Below, piece by piece: positions 39,703-51,498 of a stretch of 64,000 bases of DNA (position 1 is its first letter; each line of letters starts with the position of its first letter). Where the stretch lies: positions 1,240,001 through 1,304,000 of the forward strand of contig OZ287701.1 in assembly GCA_965649825.1 (NCBI GenBank). The letters are read 5' to 3'. The position numbers and the translations under genes were made by a program. The notes below the pieces were generated by a model. It saw only the letters and a program-made list of their open reading frames with translations, was not told the DNA's origin and searched no databases. Source of the stretch: Penicillus capitatus. Its lineage: Eukaryota; Chlorophyta.

Positions 39703-42257
39703 TCAAGACAAGCCGACCACACGTCCTGTTTCCGGGTCAACATCAATCTATAGCACACCTTCGACACGTGCACGTCTCAAAAATAGAGAGATACATCATA
39801 GAAGCATGGACGAGTGGGAAGGCCTGGCATCGTAGGGATCGATCCAACGAGAGGGTACAGAAATCCAGCACCAGCACTGCATCGAATCTCTCGAATACGG
39901 ATCGAGAAACCCGTCGGTGCGCCTTTGCAATGACACCGTCATGATGGGCCTATATGTTGTGTCCTGCCTGCACCTTTAAGGAGGGGATCACCGCTGAACG
40001 AATACTGTGTCTTTGCCATGCACACTGGCAACTCTCCATAACCATTCTTCTGAAAAAGCTCCATCTGGTTGTCGGCCTCTTCGGAAAACTCCACATCTTC
40101 AGCTCGGTAGATCTCCCGTGCAATACTTCGAATCTTCTCCTGTAGATCGTTGAGAACGATGGTGCATTACGGGACATGGATGTCAGTTGTTACCCGAATG
40201 CTCTGTTTCAGTGGATAGAGGAAAGAAAAACATGACTCCTCTGCACAGGCGCTCATCATCGCTTCAGCCAGCTTTACAGCACCAGCGCCTCCCTTCTCCC
40301 AATGTTCACAGACAACGGCGGCGTGAGCTTCTACAAATTGTCCACGAAAACGAAAGGACATTGCTGATGATCCTGTTTCTAACTGGCATCGATGGCAGCT
40401 TGCCGAACAACATCGAGTTCCGCTTCTGTGTCAGGAGAGAACCTGTTGATGACGACCACGACCGGAACACCAAATTTGCGCACGTTTTCAATATGTCGCT
40501 CCAGATTACAGCAACCGCGTTTGACCAAGTCTATATTCTCCTCGGAGTACGCATGGTCCAACGGTTTCCCTGGTTCAACACTCGATGCATGGCTGGTTGA
40601 CAGTTTCACGAGAAATCGACCTGCGATGACTGGCGGACCGCCGCCATGCATCTTCAATGCACGCACCGTCGCCACAAGAATCACACAGTCGGGTTTCAAG
40701 CCACTTGTTCTGCACTTAATGTTCGCAAACTTCTCGAATCCGATGTCGGCACCGAAACCCGCCTAAGGTGCCATCCTGGTGGTAGGCAGATAGGCGGCGG
40801 GGGTCACACCTCTGTGATGCAATAGCCATCTGAACCAACAAGCTTCAGTGCGATTTGATCGGCGAGAATAGATGAGTTTCCATGTGCGATGTTTGCAAAT
40901 GGCCCTGCAAGACTGATTGACCTTTGCATTCTCTAAAGACTAACTGGTCACCTGCATGGACGAGAACCGGTGATTCCTCTAGTGTCTGCAACAGTGTCGG
41001 CCGAATGGCATCTTTCATCAAGACAGTGGCTGCGCCACCTGCACCCAGATCATCGACCGTGACAGGATCTCCTGCATCATCTCTCAAGCGAGGCATCGAC
41101 ATCTACTCAACTGACCCTGATGAGATCGGGCCACCACCATACGTCCGAGACGTTGACGCATGTCTTGGATCCCAGTCGTCAGTGCCAAGACTGCCATAAT
41201 CTCGCTGGCGACACTGATTTCAAAAGCTGTCTGGCGAACATGCCCCTTCTCGGCAGGGCCTGGTATCCACACAGTTCTCCGTAGCCAACGACTAAAGGTG
41301 ATCGCCGACCTTGTCCAGTGGAAATGGATCGTAGAAATCTGTCATTTGTATCCAGAACGCGATTCCACGAAATCGTCGAGGGATCGATGTCTAAGCGTGA
41401 GAATCGTCGACGCTCATCTTCTGTCATTTCATCAGGCGACTCTGTGCGGATGCCCAGTTTCTCTAAGCGCGTTTTCATCACCGTAGCGAATTCTCGTACT
41501 CCCTGCGAACGCTCAGTCCAATGCCTCTGTGATAAAGAACACGACATGCACCTCTCCGGACGCGTTCGTTTTCAGCGGGCATAATCGATTGAACAGGGCG
41601 CTGTCAGATTGCGTGGCTTCGTGAAACATCCTGGCATCGATCGCAGCTGCGATGAGATTATTGGCGGCTGTGATCGCATGGATATCCCCTGACAGACACA
41701 ATGCATCTATGACTAAGCAAAACTCCACTCGTGAACCTGTAAGATGCAGATTCATGTCTTCCATGGGAACAACCTGTGAATAGCCGCCCCCTGCAGCACC
41801 TCCTTTGATGCCAAACGTGGGACCCTGACTGGGTTGCCTTAAACAAGTGAACACCTGCGAGATGCCAAATAGTATGACAAAGAGATGATCGATTTCTCAG
41901 GGAGACCTTCTGATGAAGATGAGCACCCAGAGCTTGACTGACTCCGACGGTCGTCGTGCTCTTGCCTTCGCCCAGTGGCGTCGGTGTGATTCCCGCCACC
42001 ACGACTGAACAGGCATTGCAGTTTAACGATGGAGCACGTTATGATGGGGTCTACTCCACACCGTATTTTCCGCTGGGAGCATCTCGTAGTCGATCTAGGA
42101 CGTCCAGTGAGATCTTTGCTTTCGTCAAACCATGGGTTTCGAACTCCGTCTGCAGAAGGCCAGCATCGACTGCGACGTCGGCTATGTTTTTCAGTGAAGC
42201 GCTCTGAGAAATCTCGACGTCTCTAGGGACTGGCGACTTAATTTCACCGATACCCAT
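39703..42257 (-). CDS. Formate-tetrahydrofolate ligase (monofunctional)
   Basis: Catalyses ATP-dependent formylation of tetrahydrofolate to 10-formyl-THF in one-carbon metabolism. ATG at 42257 ([18 protein letters not shown]). The full family sequence appears in order across about eight to ten exons with introns near 45-60 nt: [28 protein letters not shown] (P-loop); [173 protein letters not shown]; ending [11 protein letters not shown]-stop at 39703. All apparent frame breaks coincide with GT...AG pairs, for example HAG|GTGACC...TTGCAG|G before PFANIAHG. I take it as intact. Its bacterial-type monofunctional form occurs in plants and algae. Confidence 0.9.
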
Positions 42258-43984
42258 CCCGATTCACGGACGATTCCAGTCTTGCTCTAACAGACGAATG
42301 CGACACCGCTGCCGATGCGCATGGACGTAAACTTAGTCACGCGGAGACACAGAAAGCTAACAAGTCGCCAAGCTGGACGACGATAGACGCCGTTTGATGG
42401 CTGAATCTTAAATTATCATTTGCTCTGCTGTTTCAGCCAACAGGGCAGTGCTTGAAGGATCGCGTCGAAACTTCGACGAATACAAAGTGGCCACTAACGC
42501 TTAGAAATCTTTTTAAATCTGGACGACGTCTATGAAGTGTAACGAGTTCTTTTACTTCACTTGATTCGAATGGTACATACTCGTGGTGAAATGGTCGACA
42601 GTCGGAATGAGACATAGTCTCGTAGGTCAGTGTCGAGCAACACTCAAAAAGCATCGTCAAGTCTTGTTAATTCTTACGTGCAATAACTAAAACATGCTGT
42701 TTAGCCAATAAAAACGTTAAGTGCTATAAATGAACATTGGGCACAGTCTATTTGGTCCCTATCTCTAACGAGGTAAAGTCGTTAACTAATGATTCAGGGT
42801 TTGACGACTTCAAAATAACTAAATCCTCGATTCGCGACAACCCATGCGCTTGAATTGTTCAACCGCGTTAATCGATAGAAACGATGCAGACAAGTGAGGA
42901 ACAGGCAGACAAGCACAATGTCAAACCATCATGAAAGTCCTCAGAAAAGCCTCTCTGGGCAGAAAAACGATGTCAAAGTCGACAACTGAATCAAATCATG
43001 CGATTGCGTCTTCATTTCGGCGGCGCCGCAGGAAAACGGCGTCTTGAGGTCGTGTAATGTTGTTTGAGGCTGTGTCTCCGTGTGGTACAAATACACACAC
43101 ATGTCTTTCCCTTCATAAACATATTTGGTAAAGGCGATTTGTTGCGTTCCATGTCGTATTTACTGTGCCACGTTAGGAGCTCTGTTCTTTCAAGTTTTCT
43201 GTCAATTTCCATTTTTTCTTCAAAAGGCGACATGCTCAACTTTTTTGCCTAAAGTTATCTTCAATTGATGATATTTTCGTAAACTTAAAGAAGGCGGTTG
43301 TGTTCTGTATATGTGCGACATAATTGGTCTCGTTGTCTTAGCTGGTGAACTTTTAAGTTCGACCAAAAGACACTACCCTCCCCATTCACACCTGACCAAG
43401 TCGTTCTAAATGGCTTCGTCGCGTTTCTTGCTATCAAGCAAGTAAAGTCGCTCACGTTTCATCCAATTGGCCACAATGAAGGTCACATTTAGTAAGGGTA
43501 TGCACACTTAGAGCATTATTCTCATCCCAGAGCATTGGAATCTTGCTGTTAAACATATTTGTTATACTTTCGAAGACTTTATCTAAATACTGATTACTTC
43601 CTTGATCTATTTCTTTCTTTTTCTGGAATTTCCCTTCTACATCTAACATTTCTAACATCTGCAGGTTTCAAAGGATCAAATTGCCTCTTGAATTCTAGGA
43701 CGCCATAAACGATTTTGCCTAGTACATTTTAACATTTTAATGTATTTGGTCCTTGTACTTCTGTCAAGATGACAAGGTCAAGACTGCGAGCAGACCGTAC
43801 AAAGGTTACCAAACCAGTTTCAACTCTGCAATCGTTACTATTTCACTATTGACTGCTAGTAATGATACGAAGTGTATTCAGATGATGTGTTGAACTATGC
43901 ACATGGAAGAAGCACTAATGCTAACTAACCATTGTGCACACGTGGTCAAATGAATCTGGATTAATTCTCCCTATTTTGTTTTTA
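42258..43984. other. A/T-rich intergenic region with coding-like scraps
   Basis: More A/T-rich than its surroundings. Two minus-strand scraps (43012-43239; 43452-43658 with DQGSNQYLDKVFESITNMFN) have protein-like composition but no start, splice chain or homology. Possibly remains of a decayed gene. Confidence 0.3.
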
Positions 43985-44104
43985 TGCTTGCTTGTCTCGA
44001 CTTTACAACCCACGGCTACTGGGATTCGGATTTCGGTTTTCTCGGCATTTGTCCAATTACGTCGCGACCAGCTGCCGGTTCACCTCCGGCCAGTCACTAT
44101 CGCC

Positions 44105-44193
44105 TGAGTGACTCACGGGGCGCGTCTCGGTGGGATTTGAACTCGTGTCTCCTGAGAAAAACCAAGTGTGCTAACCACCAGACCCCGAAGGCC
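44105..44193 (-). ncRNA. tRNA-like / SINE-head sequence with Pol III A and B boxes
   Basis: Minus strand: GGGGTCTGGTGGTTAGCAC, then about 25 nt, then CACGAGTTCAAATCCCACC. TGGTGGTTAGC (44170-44180) matches an A box and GTTCAAATC (44134-44142) is a perfect B box (GWTCRANNC). The D-arm words are those of true tRNAs, but the T-stem (ACGAG/CCCAC) and the anticodon stem pair badly, so a working tRNA is unlikely. The sequence continues for about 120 nt (to about 43990) with GC-rich complementary words (GGCCGGAGGTGAACCGGC), as in a tRNA-derived SINE. No poly-A tail is clear. Confidence 0.5.
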
Positions 44194-44201
44194 AAAACCA
44201 T

Positions 44202-44447
44202 TTAGGGAACGAATTCCGTACTCGGAAAATGCAAAGGCAAACATAAAGATATAGAGACGGTTGGTAGGAAGACAATTATTTGTGCGTACAAATCGAATAA
44301 ACCAGCCCGAAAGAATCCAGTTATGACTTTGAGAAGTTTAAAAACACGAAGCAGCGGCGAATAGATGATTACGAGGCACACTCCGGCTCCACAAAGAGCA
44401 GCGATAATAGCTCGATCGATCATCAAGTATCTAGAGCATACACCCAT
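44202..44447 (-). CDS. Possible short hydrophobic protein or exon
   Basis: 81 codons; strongly hydrophobic (AIIAALCGAGVCLVIIYSPL; LYAQIIVFLPTVSISLCLPL). Could be one exon of a membrane protein. No homology, no splice partners found. Confidence 0.25.
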   Translation of the reverse strand: MGVCSRYLMIDRAIIAALCGAGVCLVIIYSPLLRVFKLLKVITGFFRAGLFDLYAQIIVFLPTVSISLCLPLHFPSTEFVP

Positions 44448-45036
44448 TACAGATTTCCATCACTGTTTTTCAATGACGGCTTACCGAATTGGTTCGCGTA
44501 AAACCTGGCATGGATCAAAGTTTGTTACCTCGATAGATAATTGATTGTATTGGACAAGGTCTTCTTTTAATGCCTCGAATTGACAGATTTGGGGCATGCC
44601 GCGCGGGCCGTCCAAGAGACCGTTCATTCTCTCTGATCTCACAGTTGGCACCCAATTATTTTAATAAACCGAAAAGTTGTTCTCCAACGCGTTTCGGCGG
44701 TCATCTATCGGTCAGGGAACAAACGACCATCTACAAAATCATCGACTCCCCGGGGCGAATATTCCGATAAGAGCCGCAGACGTTTCGCTTCGTATGACAT
44801 ACGTACATTTTCTGCTCAGAACCATTTTTATGCGAACCATCGTTCGACACGTACGCCTGGCCTACAACGCAAACAGTGCCATCTCTCGACGCGTATTTAG
44901 CTCAGATGATGCAATTTCTGCGAAACGATCGATAAAACGCTAAAGAACAAACCTCCGTTCGCATCGTTTTCTCTGTTCGTTTGCTCGCGGCTCAGTTGTT
45001 GCTCCGCGGTTCTCTCGTGAAACAAAATACATAAGG

Positions 45037-46760
45037 ATGTCGTCTGCCTCTCAAAATCCTCCATTCTTTTCGATTCGCAGCGAAAAAGGGCGTCGCTCGA
45101 AGATGGAGGATAACCACGACATTCAGCTTAACTTTATGGAGCTGCCACTCGACTTAACCGACATGGATGATGTCGTTCCACTCTCCCTCCCGACACCCAT
45201 CAAAACGAGTAGGCATCATTTCGCATCTCACACTTTCTCACACCATTCAGAATCGTCACCCATCTGTGTGGGCCCCGAATTCGGTCCTTGTCCGCGGTAT
45301 GTGTGCCCCAGTACACTGAAGTAACCAGATAAAGCTCTCTGTATCCAGAGGATCTGTCAGCGGGGAACTGATAGGGCTGAATGAAAGAGCGAGAGGAGAC
45401 GTTCAGAGTTGCCATCTTTTCTCTGTATTTGACGGACATGGCGGATTTCGCGCCTCGGAGCACTGCGCGAATAAGCTCTCACAGAACCTGAAATCGACGA
45501 TAACGAGAACACTCAAGAAGCATGCCTTGCCCATAACAGAAATTGTCAGGTCCGCTCTTGCACTCTTTCCATCCCATTTATCTAACCACTGCTCCGTGGT
45601 CACCAGACATAAGACAGTCCCCACGCATGTCTTATTGGCCGAAGCAATAAATATGGCAGAGTTTGCTAGTTCCGATTTTGATGAAGAGACAGAGGTAGAG
45701 ACTGCCGCTCAGGACACCTCTGACGAGTCCTGTCTTTCCCCTAACGTCCCTCTCCTCTTTCTTATTGACCAAAAGCATTCTTCCATTCTAGAGTCCCGAA
45801 GACGACGCGGCAATCAGAGCTCTGTTCTCGACAATGAGTCTCGGCATCTCCAATAGATGTGAGTTTGCGAACGAAAAGCGATCCATTCAAACCCTCGTCT
45901 CCAGACGCCTTGAAGAACTTGATTTGAAGCTGGAGTAAGATCCTGCCCCTCCATGCTCTTCGGTGATATCTGTTGGTGTAGCGGATTGACGTCTTCGCAG
46001 TTGATTGCTTGTTTCAACGATGCCTTTGTGATGACGGATCATCAGTTCGACAGCAAAGGGTACTTACTTGCCATCCCATTTCCTCCACATCTCTCCAATC
46101 GCATATGGGTGGTCTAGAGGATCAGATCAATCTGGAACAACAGCGTTGACGGCCATGGTTTCTTCTCATCTTCTTTGCTTCGCCCATTGCGGCGACTGCC
46201 GCGGCGTCCTGTACAGGGATGGACAAATTCTTCAAGTAACTCGAGAGCACTCACCGAGCTGCGCAGACGAAATAGAGAGAATCGAGCTTCTCGGCGGTCG
46301 TATCATCATCATGCATGCAGATACGCCCCGCGTCCAGGGTGTCCTTAATATGACGAGAGCCATAGGAGATTTTGGACTGAAGCCTTGCATCATTCCTAAT
46401 CCTGAAGTATACTATAGATCCTCCGCACAAGCATGCCGTCGACGTGTTTCTTCAGGTCACTATTCTTAGGCGATCTCATCTCGATGAATTCGTCGTCCTT
46501 GCTTCGGATGGCCTATGGAACGTGCTCGATAATCGGGTTCACGCTCTGCCTTGTCGCCCTCTATGCAGCATGTCTCTCTGTAGGATGTTTGCGACTTGGT
46601 CGTCAAGTGTTTCGCAAGAGTTGAGAGTAGAGAATTAGGTCGACGAAATGCATCCAAAGTAGCCGCCGGTGTCCTTGTACGCAAGGCCATGGACAACGGG
46701 GCATCGGACAATATCACTGTCATTGTGATCGATCTGCGACTGAAATCATCTCTCGTGTAA
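45037..46760 (+). CDS. PP2C-family protein phosphatase
   Basis: Metal-dependent Ser/Thr phosphatase. ATG 45037 (MSSASQNPPFFSIRSEKG). Motifs in order: GRRSKMEDNHDI (metal-binding region), LFSVFDGHGGFRASEHC (catalytic DGHGG), SGTTALTAMV, CFAHCGDCRGVL, EHSPSCADEIERI, RVQGVLNMTRAIGDFGLKP, DEFVVLASDGLWNVL (metal-binding Asp in ASDG) and NGASDNITVIVIDL near the end. Stop at 46758-46760. At least five introns; the first is 45209-45350 (142 nt), longer than usual here. A Glu/Asp/Ser-rich insert (FDEETEVETAAQDTSDE) sits between the DGHGG and SGTTA motifs, about where other PP2Cs have a shorter loop. All catalytic Asp residues are present, so the enzyme should be active. Confidence 0.88.
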
Positions 46761-47220
46761 CAACTGCGAGATATGACATTAAGTTGCAACGAGGTTGTGA
46801 TTGTACGACTGAACATGGAACTAGCCTTATCAGTGATAAACCCCGTTGAATTATTTGATGTTGATGAATTATATCAAACGTAACATCATACAATCGCTCG
46901 TGGTCAGTCCCGAGGCATTTCATCCTTTGCGGTCGACAGCGTTTTGACATTCGTTGTTCTTTGCGCGCTTTGACCGGCAGTCTCGATTATCATTACAAGG
47001 CCAGCAGACAGCAGGTACGGCGTCATATACCGGCTATTATCATCGTCGCTTAAGGGCCGGCGCCTCGGGACCTATGGCGATCTCATAAGGCCGGCGGCGC
47101 TATCCTTTATTTCTTTCATTTTTGCTGCGCCGCACTCTGTTTGTACGTTCGCGTTCGCGTCAACGGAGATACATCGATCATGGACTGACTGGACGAGTGT
47201 CTAGGTCGTATTTGTCGAGG
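46761..47220. other. Intergenic between PP2C and ADP/ATP carrier
   Basis: No gene. It contains two near-repeats of a GCCGGC(G) word (TAAGGGCCGGCGCC; TAAGGCCGGCGGCG) around 47050-47100 in the presumed promoter of the carrier gene. Confidence 0.4.
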
Positions 47221-48541
47221 ATGTTGAGCAGCCGCGTCTATCGCGAATCAGGACTCGGGGCACTTCTGCGTGCATCGTCAGACACTTCCCATGGAACGTC
47301 ATCGCCCAAAGGACTATCCCCTTCGTTTCCATCCCAGTTTCTCTACCCGCAGATAAAGTGAGCACCCATTTATTGTCACTATGCCGACGCATACCGAGCT
47401 TTAGCAACACACCAATGATTCCGGCAGCAAAAGAGACGACACCGTTGGGATTTCTGGCGGATTTGGCAGCCGGTGGCGTGTCTGGTGGTATTTCCAAGAC
47501 AGCTGTGGCGCCCATTGAACGTGTGAAGCTCTTGCTTCAGACGCAGGACTCCAATGAGAAAATCAAGAGCGGTGTGTCCCGTCATCACTCCTGATGCTCT
47601 TGACGAATGATGCCGTGCATGACAGGGGAGGTGCCAAGGTACCGTGGAATTGCAGACTGCTTTGTACGCGTGGCACGCGAACAAGGTTTCCTGTCTTATT
47701 GGAGAGGAAACCTGGCAAACGTGATTCGATACTTCCCCACTCAAGTAAGAACGCTGCATGAGAAGAACGTGTGAGAAGTATTGTTCCTAGGCGTTTAACT
47801 TTGCGTTCAAAGACACGTTCAAGAACATGTTCCCGAAGTACAGTCCCAAGACAGACTTCTGGAAGTTCTTTGCAGCCAATATGGCATCGGGTGGAGCAGC
47901 TGGTGCCTGTTCGTTATTGATTGTGTATCCACTCGACTTCGCCAGAACTCGACTGGCCGCCGATCTCGGCGCAGCACAGAAAGAAAGAGAATTCAATGGA
48001 CTTCTGGATTGCCTCAGAAAGGTAAACCCATCTCGCCATGAGCTTCAGTCCATGAGCCATCCGCCTGTCCATTCAAGGTGGCAACCAGAGGAGGACCGTT
48101 GGCTCTCTATCAAGGATTCGGCGTCTCTGTACAAGGAATCATTGTCTATCGTGGCGCCTACTTTGGTCTGTACGATACGGCCAAGGGTATGCTCTTTGAA
48201 GATGAGAAGAAGGCAAACTTCTTTGCCAAGTGGGCCGTGGCTCAGACGGTGACGGCAATGGCCGGAGTGATCTCCTATCCCTTCGACACTGTCCGAAGAC
48301 GCCTCATGATGCAGGTCAGACAAACAGAGATATCCATTCTTGGGTGCATGGTGTATTGCAGGCCGGTGCCTCTGAGAAGATGTATACCGGTACAGTCGAT
48401 TGCTGGGGCAAGATCATGAGAAATGAAGGACCCAAGGCGTTCTTCAAAGGAGCTCTGTCAAATGTGATGAGAGGAGCGGGTGGTGCACTCGTGTTAGTGC
48501 TGTACGATGAGCTGAAGAAGATCATCGATGCCACTCTCTAA
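47221..48541 (+). CDS. Mitochondrial ADP/ATP carrier with N-terminal extension
   Basis: Exchanges ADP and ATP across the mitochondrial inner membrane. Six exons: 47221-47357, 47405-47571, 47626-47744, 47791-48021, 48078-48314, 48362-48541; introns 47-56 nt; sum 356 residues with the frame kept. Three carrier repeats carry PxD/ExxK/R signatures: [27 protein letters not shown] and [13 protein letters not shown]. The AAC hallmark hexapeptide RRRMMM reads RRRLMM here. Family words: [49 protein letters not shown]. The start at 47221 gives a 64-residue extension rich in Ser/Arg ([18 protein letters not shown]), like the cleavable presequence of plant AACs. A start at 47413 ([10 protein letters not shown]) would give the short form. 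Confidence 0.93.
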
Positions 48542-48764
48542 GATTATTGTTTCTTTTTTGCATTTGGTTACAAAATATCTTGCGCTGTGACTGGATTCGT
48601 TTGACTTATTGAGTGAGATTCGATCTCGAAGTGGAGGAGTGCTATTGAGTTAAGAAATATTTCACGAGATTCTCGCGAAGCTTCGATGCACCAACGCGAC
48701 CTCAGGAAAAATATGAGAACGAGACGACGCGGCGTGTAACCAGAGGACCAGTTCGGCGAAGCTC
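48542..48764. other. Short intergenic spacer
   Basis: 223 bases between two co-directional genes. Holds the presumed 3' end of the carrier (T-rich ATTATTGTTTCTTTTTTGC) and the promoter of the next gene. Confidence 0.4.
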
Positions 48765-49404
48765 ATGCAACGTGCTGTGGATGTGACTGGTGTTTTTAAC
48801 CTGCTCTGCGGTGTTTCTCGACATTTTAGCACCTACGCTTCTATTTCGTTAGATTCATCGCCAGAGCGCATTTCTCCTCAAATCGATACGCTATTTTCAT
48901 CATGGACGAAGGCAACTCTCCAAAAGGACGTGCCTGCTCGGCGACGCGAAGAGCAAAGGCCATGTCGTTTCCAAGTGCGTTACCAACGAACGATACAGAC
49001 GTTTTCTAACGAGGTAGCTGTGTACTTGGAAGATACGGAGAGCGAGTTTCCGTCGCCGGGAGCACTTGAGGCTCCATGGATTTCCGCACATCCCACCGTC
49101 GCCATGCCGAATATCGAAGAAGACGCGTATCTGTTAGACGAGCCTGTGAGTGTGCTCATTGTGTAACTGCCTTGTAACTGACGTTTGTTCTATAGAGCCC
49201 ATCATCGATTGCGTCCCCCACAAATGTATTTCTGCAAAAACCCGATTTGAACAAGTTCAAGGATCCGCAAACGGCAGACGATTTATCGGTCATCAAAAAA
49301 CCGACAACGAAAGTGAGCACCCGTGTCACGATGCATCGGGAGATAGATACTCAAAATCGCATTGCGGCAGATTGGCAAGTTTGTTTGTGGCATTGTTAAA
49401 GGGC
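48765..49404 (+). CDS. Unknown protein, at least two exons
   Basis: ATG 48765 (MQRAVDVTGVFNLLCGVSRH). Exon 1 runs to DAYLLDEP at 49145, with a 51-nt GT-AG intron (GTGAGTGTG...TTCTATAG, ending near 49196). Exon 2 is then in frame (SPSSIASPTNVFLQKPDLNK, THREIDTQ-like MHREIDTQNRIAADWQ) and reads to a stop near 49401, unless it is spliced again at WQ|GTTTGT. The N-terminus (VSRHFSTYASISL) could be a mitochondrial presequence. The region 49450-50050 contains hydrophobic readable pieces (TIFVHFVAVGMKRGLLYL; DAMVFDSKGSYNCV) that may be further exons. No family recognised. Confidence 0.45.
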
Positions 49405-50853
49405 GAAAAGAAAGATAAACCTAAGGGCTTCGTTATCAAGCACATCTAGGATCAAGCCATTCGTTGTACATGCGTTGTTAAAATACAAGAGTCCACACCG
49501 GGGCTCAAGATTTCGTGTTCGTAGACAAGATGCGTCAGATTTATTACGTCGTTGTCGCTCAGACGATCTTTGTACATTTCGTGGCAGTGGGAATGAAACG
49601 GGGGCTGCTTTACTTACGACTTGGATTGTTTGGCTGCGTATGACTCAGTCGGAATTCTATAAACGTATCCTCCCTGCGCCTAACTACTTTTTTGGAGATC
49701 CTATAAGTTTCTCCGTCCCTACATTGAGTGATATCTGGGCATTGTTTTTCTTACAAGATGCAATGCGTCGGATATCCCGATCAAAAACAATCGGCCAACG
49801 CCGTAACACGAAAGTGTGATGAACCTTACCGCTGCATTCTAAAATGTTCCTTACCTACCTACCCCAAGTCTCCCTCTTCGAAATTCGATCGCGATGCGAC
49901 GAGACCGTCCGTTGCCGTGAGCTGTATGTTTAGGATGCGATGGTGTTCGATTCGAAGGGTTCTTACAACTGCGTTTACAGCGACTATGACCAAGAATGAA
50001 CATGAGGACCGCATTGCGACCTGGACTCACTCAATGCCTCACGAGTGAGTTCAGCTTGAAAGTTGATGCTCATACGACAGCGACAGTTACTGTGTTGGCT
50101 AAACAGCGAAAGAATGAATGACCCCCAGTTGAGTGCGATCTCATGGCAGTTATACTGCAAGAACCTTCGAATACCGCAAGCAGGCCGAACAAACTCATCT
50201 CACAAGCGTTATGTACTCTGTACTAGCAAAATGAGTATCTTTCCGTTACTAAGTACTGCGTCATTGCCCGAGTTCTACGGTCAGTCGTGTCAGTTGTGTT
50301 TGCAACAAACATACGAGACAGTAATCACAATGTTAGCTGGAGTGCATCGGGACAATCAGCTGCGTTTATCAATAACCAATTGTCTGCACGTGTCATGTCC
50401 GAGTCCCATGAACATTTTCTATCATGCAAGAGCTTATTCAAAAATGGACAAACAGCTTGCTGTGGGGGAAGGAAACGTTTCATTGTACTCTTTATGGCCG
50501 ACTGGAAAAAAATTACTTCGAAGAGTCCGCATCAAATGCGTCATCGAAGGCTTCCTCGATTTCGTCCTTCTCTGGACTGCCAATCGACCCAAGAACTGCG
50601 ACAGACCATTGATCTCTTGTAAGATGCGTAACTCGGTACACACTTTCAGTATTCAGTGCGATCTCTGTTCGTATTACCGTTTCGTCGACAGCCTCTTCCT
50701 CGGGACCCGCCCTTGTCAGGCTTTTCTCTACAAACAGCAATGAAGACACACGCCGAGAAAACAACGCAAACCGTAGCGACCTGATTCCTTCATATCTTTT
50801 CTCGATGCTCGACTTCTTTCTAAGAGTCCGCGTTTGAGTGTAAGGGGACGTTA
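49405..50853. other. Unresolved, possible exons of a neighbouring gene
   Basis: Coding-like scraps on both strands, including a minus-strand frame at 50513-50764 (TLIRTEIALNTESV-like region, acidic end EIEEAFDDAFDADSS) with no ATG. I could not assemble a gene. Confidence 0.3.
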
Positions 50854-51498
50854 TCAGGTCGGCGTACCTTTAGAGGTATCTACATCAGATTCGGCAGCAG
50901 CTTTTTGGCCCTTTCTCTGTTTCGGCTTTGTGCTTTCCTCCTCATCAACGAGCTTTGCCTTTCTGGATCTATTGCCTCCTTTTTCTTCCTTTTTCCCGGG
51001 CTTTCCCTTTTCTTCTTTCGATTCTTTCTTCTCGTCCCCTGGCGTGTCGAAGAGTGTGTTTCTCAGCTCCTTGTCCGTGTCCTTGTGCTTGAGGGGCTCC
51101 ACACTATCATCGACCGCAATTTCGTATCCGCTGCAAAAAGAAACGATCTCTTCGAGGACTCCGTTTTGTACATTGGCCCAATCGTCTCGGTCCGGCACCG
51201 TCGTCGTCAGACATTGCATCATGACTTCACCAATCACCGCAGCAGCACATGTGTCGGTACAAAGAGCGAAGATCTGTCCATAGTCGGATGCTCCAGTCGT
51301 ACATCTGGCTCCGCCGCAGTACTGATCGTAAACCTTTTGGACGCAAGGGATATCGCAGAAATTCAAACTGCTTTCCTCCAACTGAGCGGAAATTAGAACT
51401 CTGTTACTGCTGCTGCTGCTGCTGCTGCTGAGAACGACGGCGCATAGGAATAGTAAGGTTGGTAGACGGCGCAACTTGCCATTTTTGGCATCCATCAT
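50854..51498 (-). CDS. Secreted Cys-rich protein A with charged tail
   Basis: 214 residues in one exon; ATG at 51498 (MMDAKNGKLRRLPTLLFLCA) starts a signal peptide with a Ser run encoded by a CAG-phase triplet repeat. The mature N-terminal domain has six or more Cys: FCDIPCVQKVYDQYCGGARC, TGASDYGQIFALCTDTCAAA, then QCL and FCSGYE. The C-terminal 90 residues are Lys/Glu-rich and disordered (KKESKEEKGKPGKKEEKGG). The same Cys domain occurs in the neighbour at 52615-54184, so the two are tandem paralogues. Probably secreted or in the extracellular matrix; the family is not recognised. Confidence 0.75.
   Translation of the reverse strand: MMDAKNGKLRRLPTLLFLCAVVLSSSSSSSSNRVLISAQLEESSLNFCDIPCVQKVYDQYCGGARCTTGASDYGQIFALCTDTCAAAVIGEVMMQCLTTTVPDRDDWANVQNGVLEEIVSFCSGYEIAVDDSVEPLKHKDTDKELRNTLFDTPGDEKKESKEEKGKPGKKEEKGGNRSRKAKLVDEEESTKPKQRKGQKAAAESDVDTSKGTPT
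51400..51432. repeat. Trinucleotide microsatellite (CTG/CAG)
   Basis: About nine CTG units on the plus strand, read as AGC/serine codons in protein A. Located at the signal-peptide cleavage region, so its length could vary between strains. Confidence 0.8.

Noticed and set aside
39703-42257. Formate-THF ligase as a pseudogene
   Set aside because: All apparent frame breaks are removed by GT...AG introns of normal local size and the conserved blocks are complete to the C-terminus.
44122-44190. A functional tRNA gene on the minus strand
   Set aside because: T-stem and anticodon stem do not pair well and no clean 7-bp acceptor stem can be drawn; listed only as tRNA-like.
50513-50764. Minus-strand acidic 83-codon ORF as a gene
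   Set aside because: No ATG, no splice partners found and no homology; left as unresolved.
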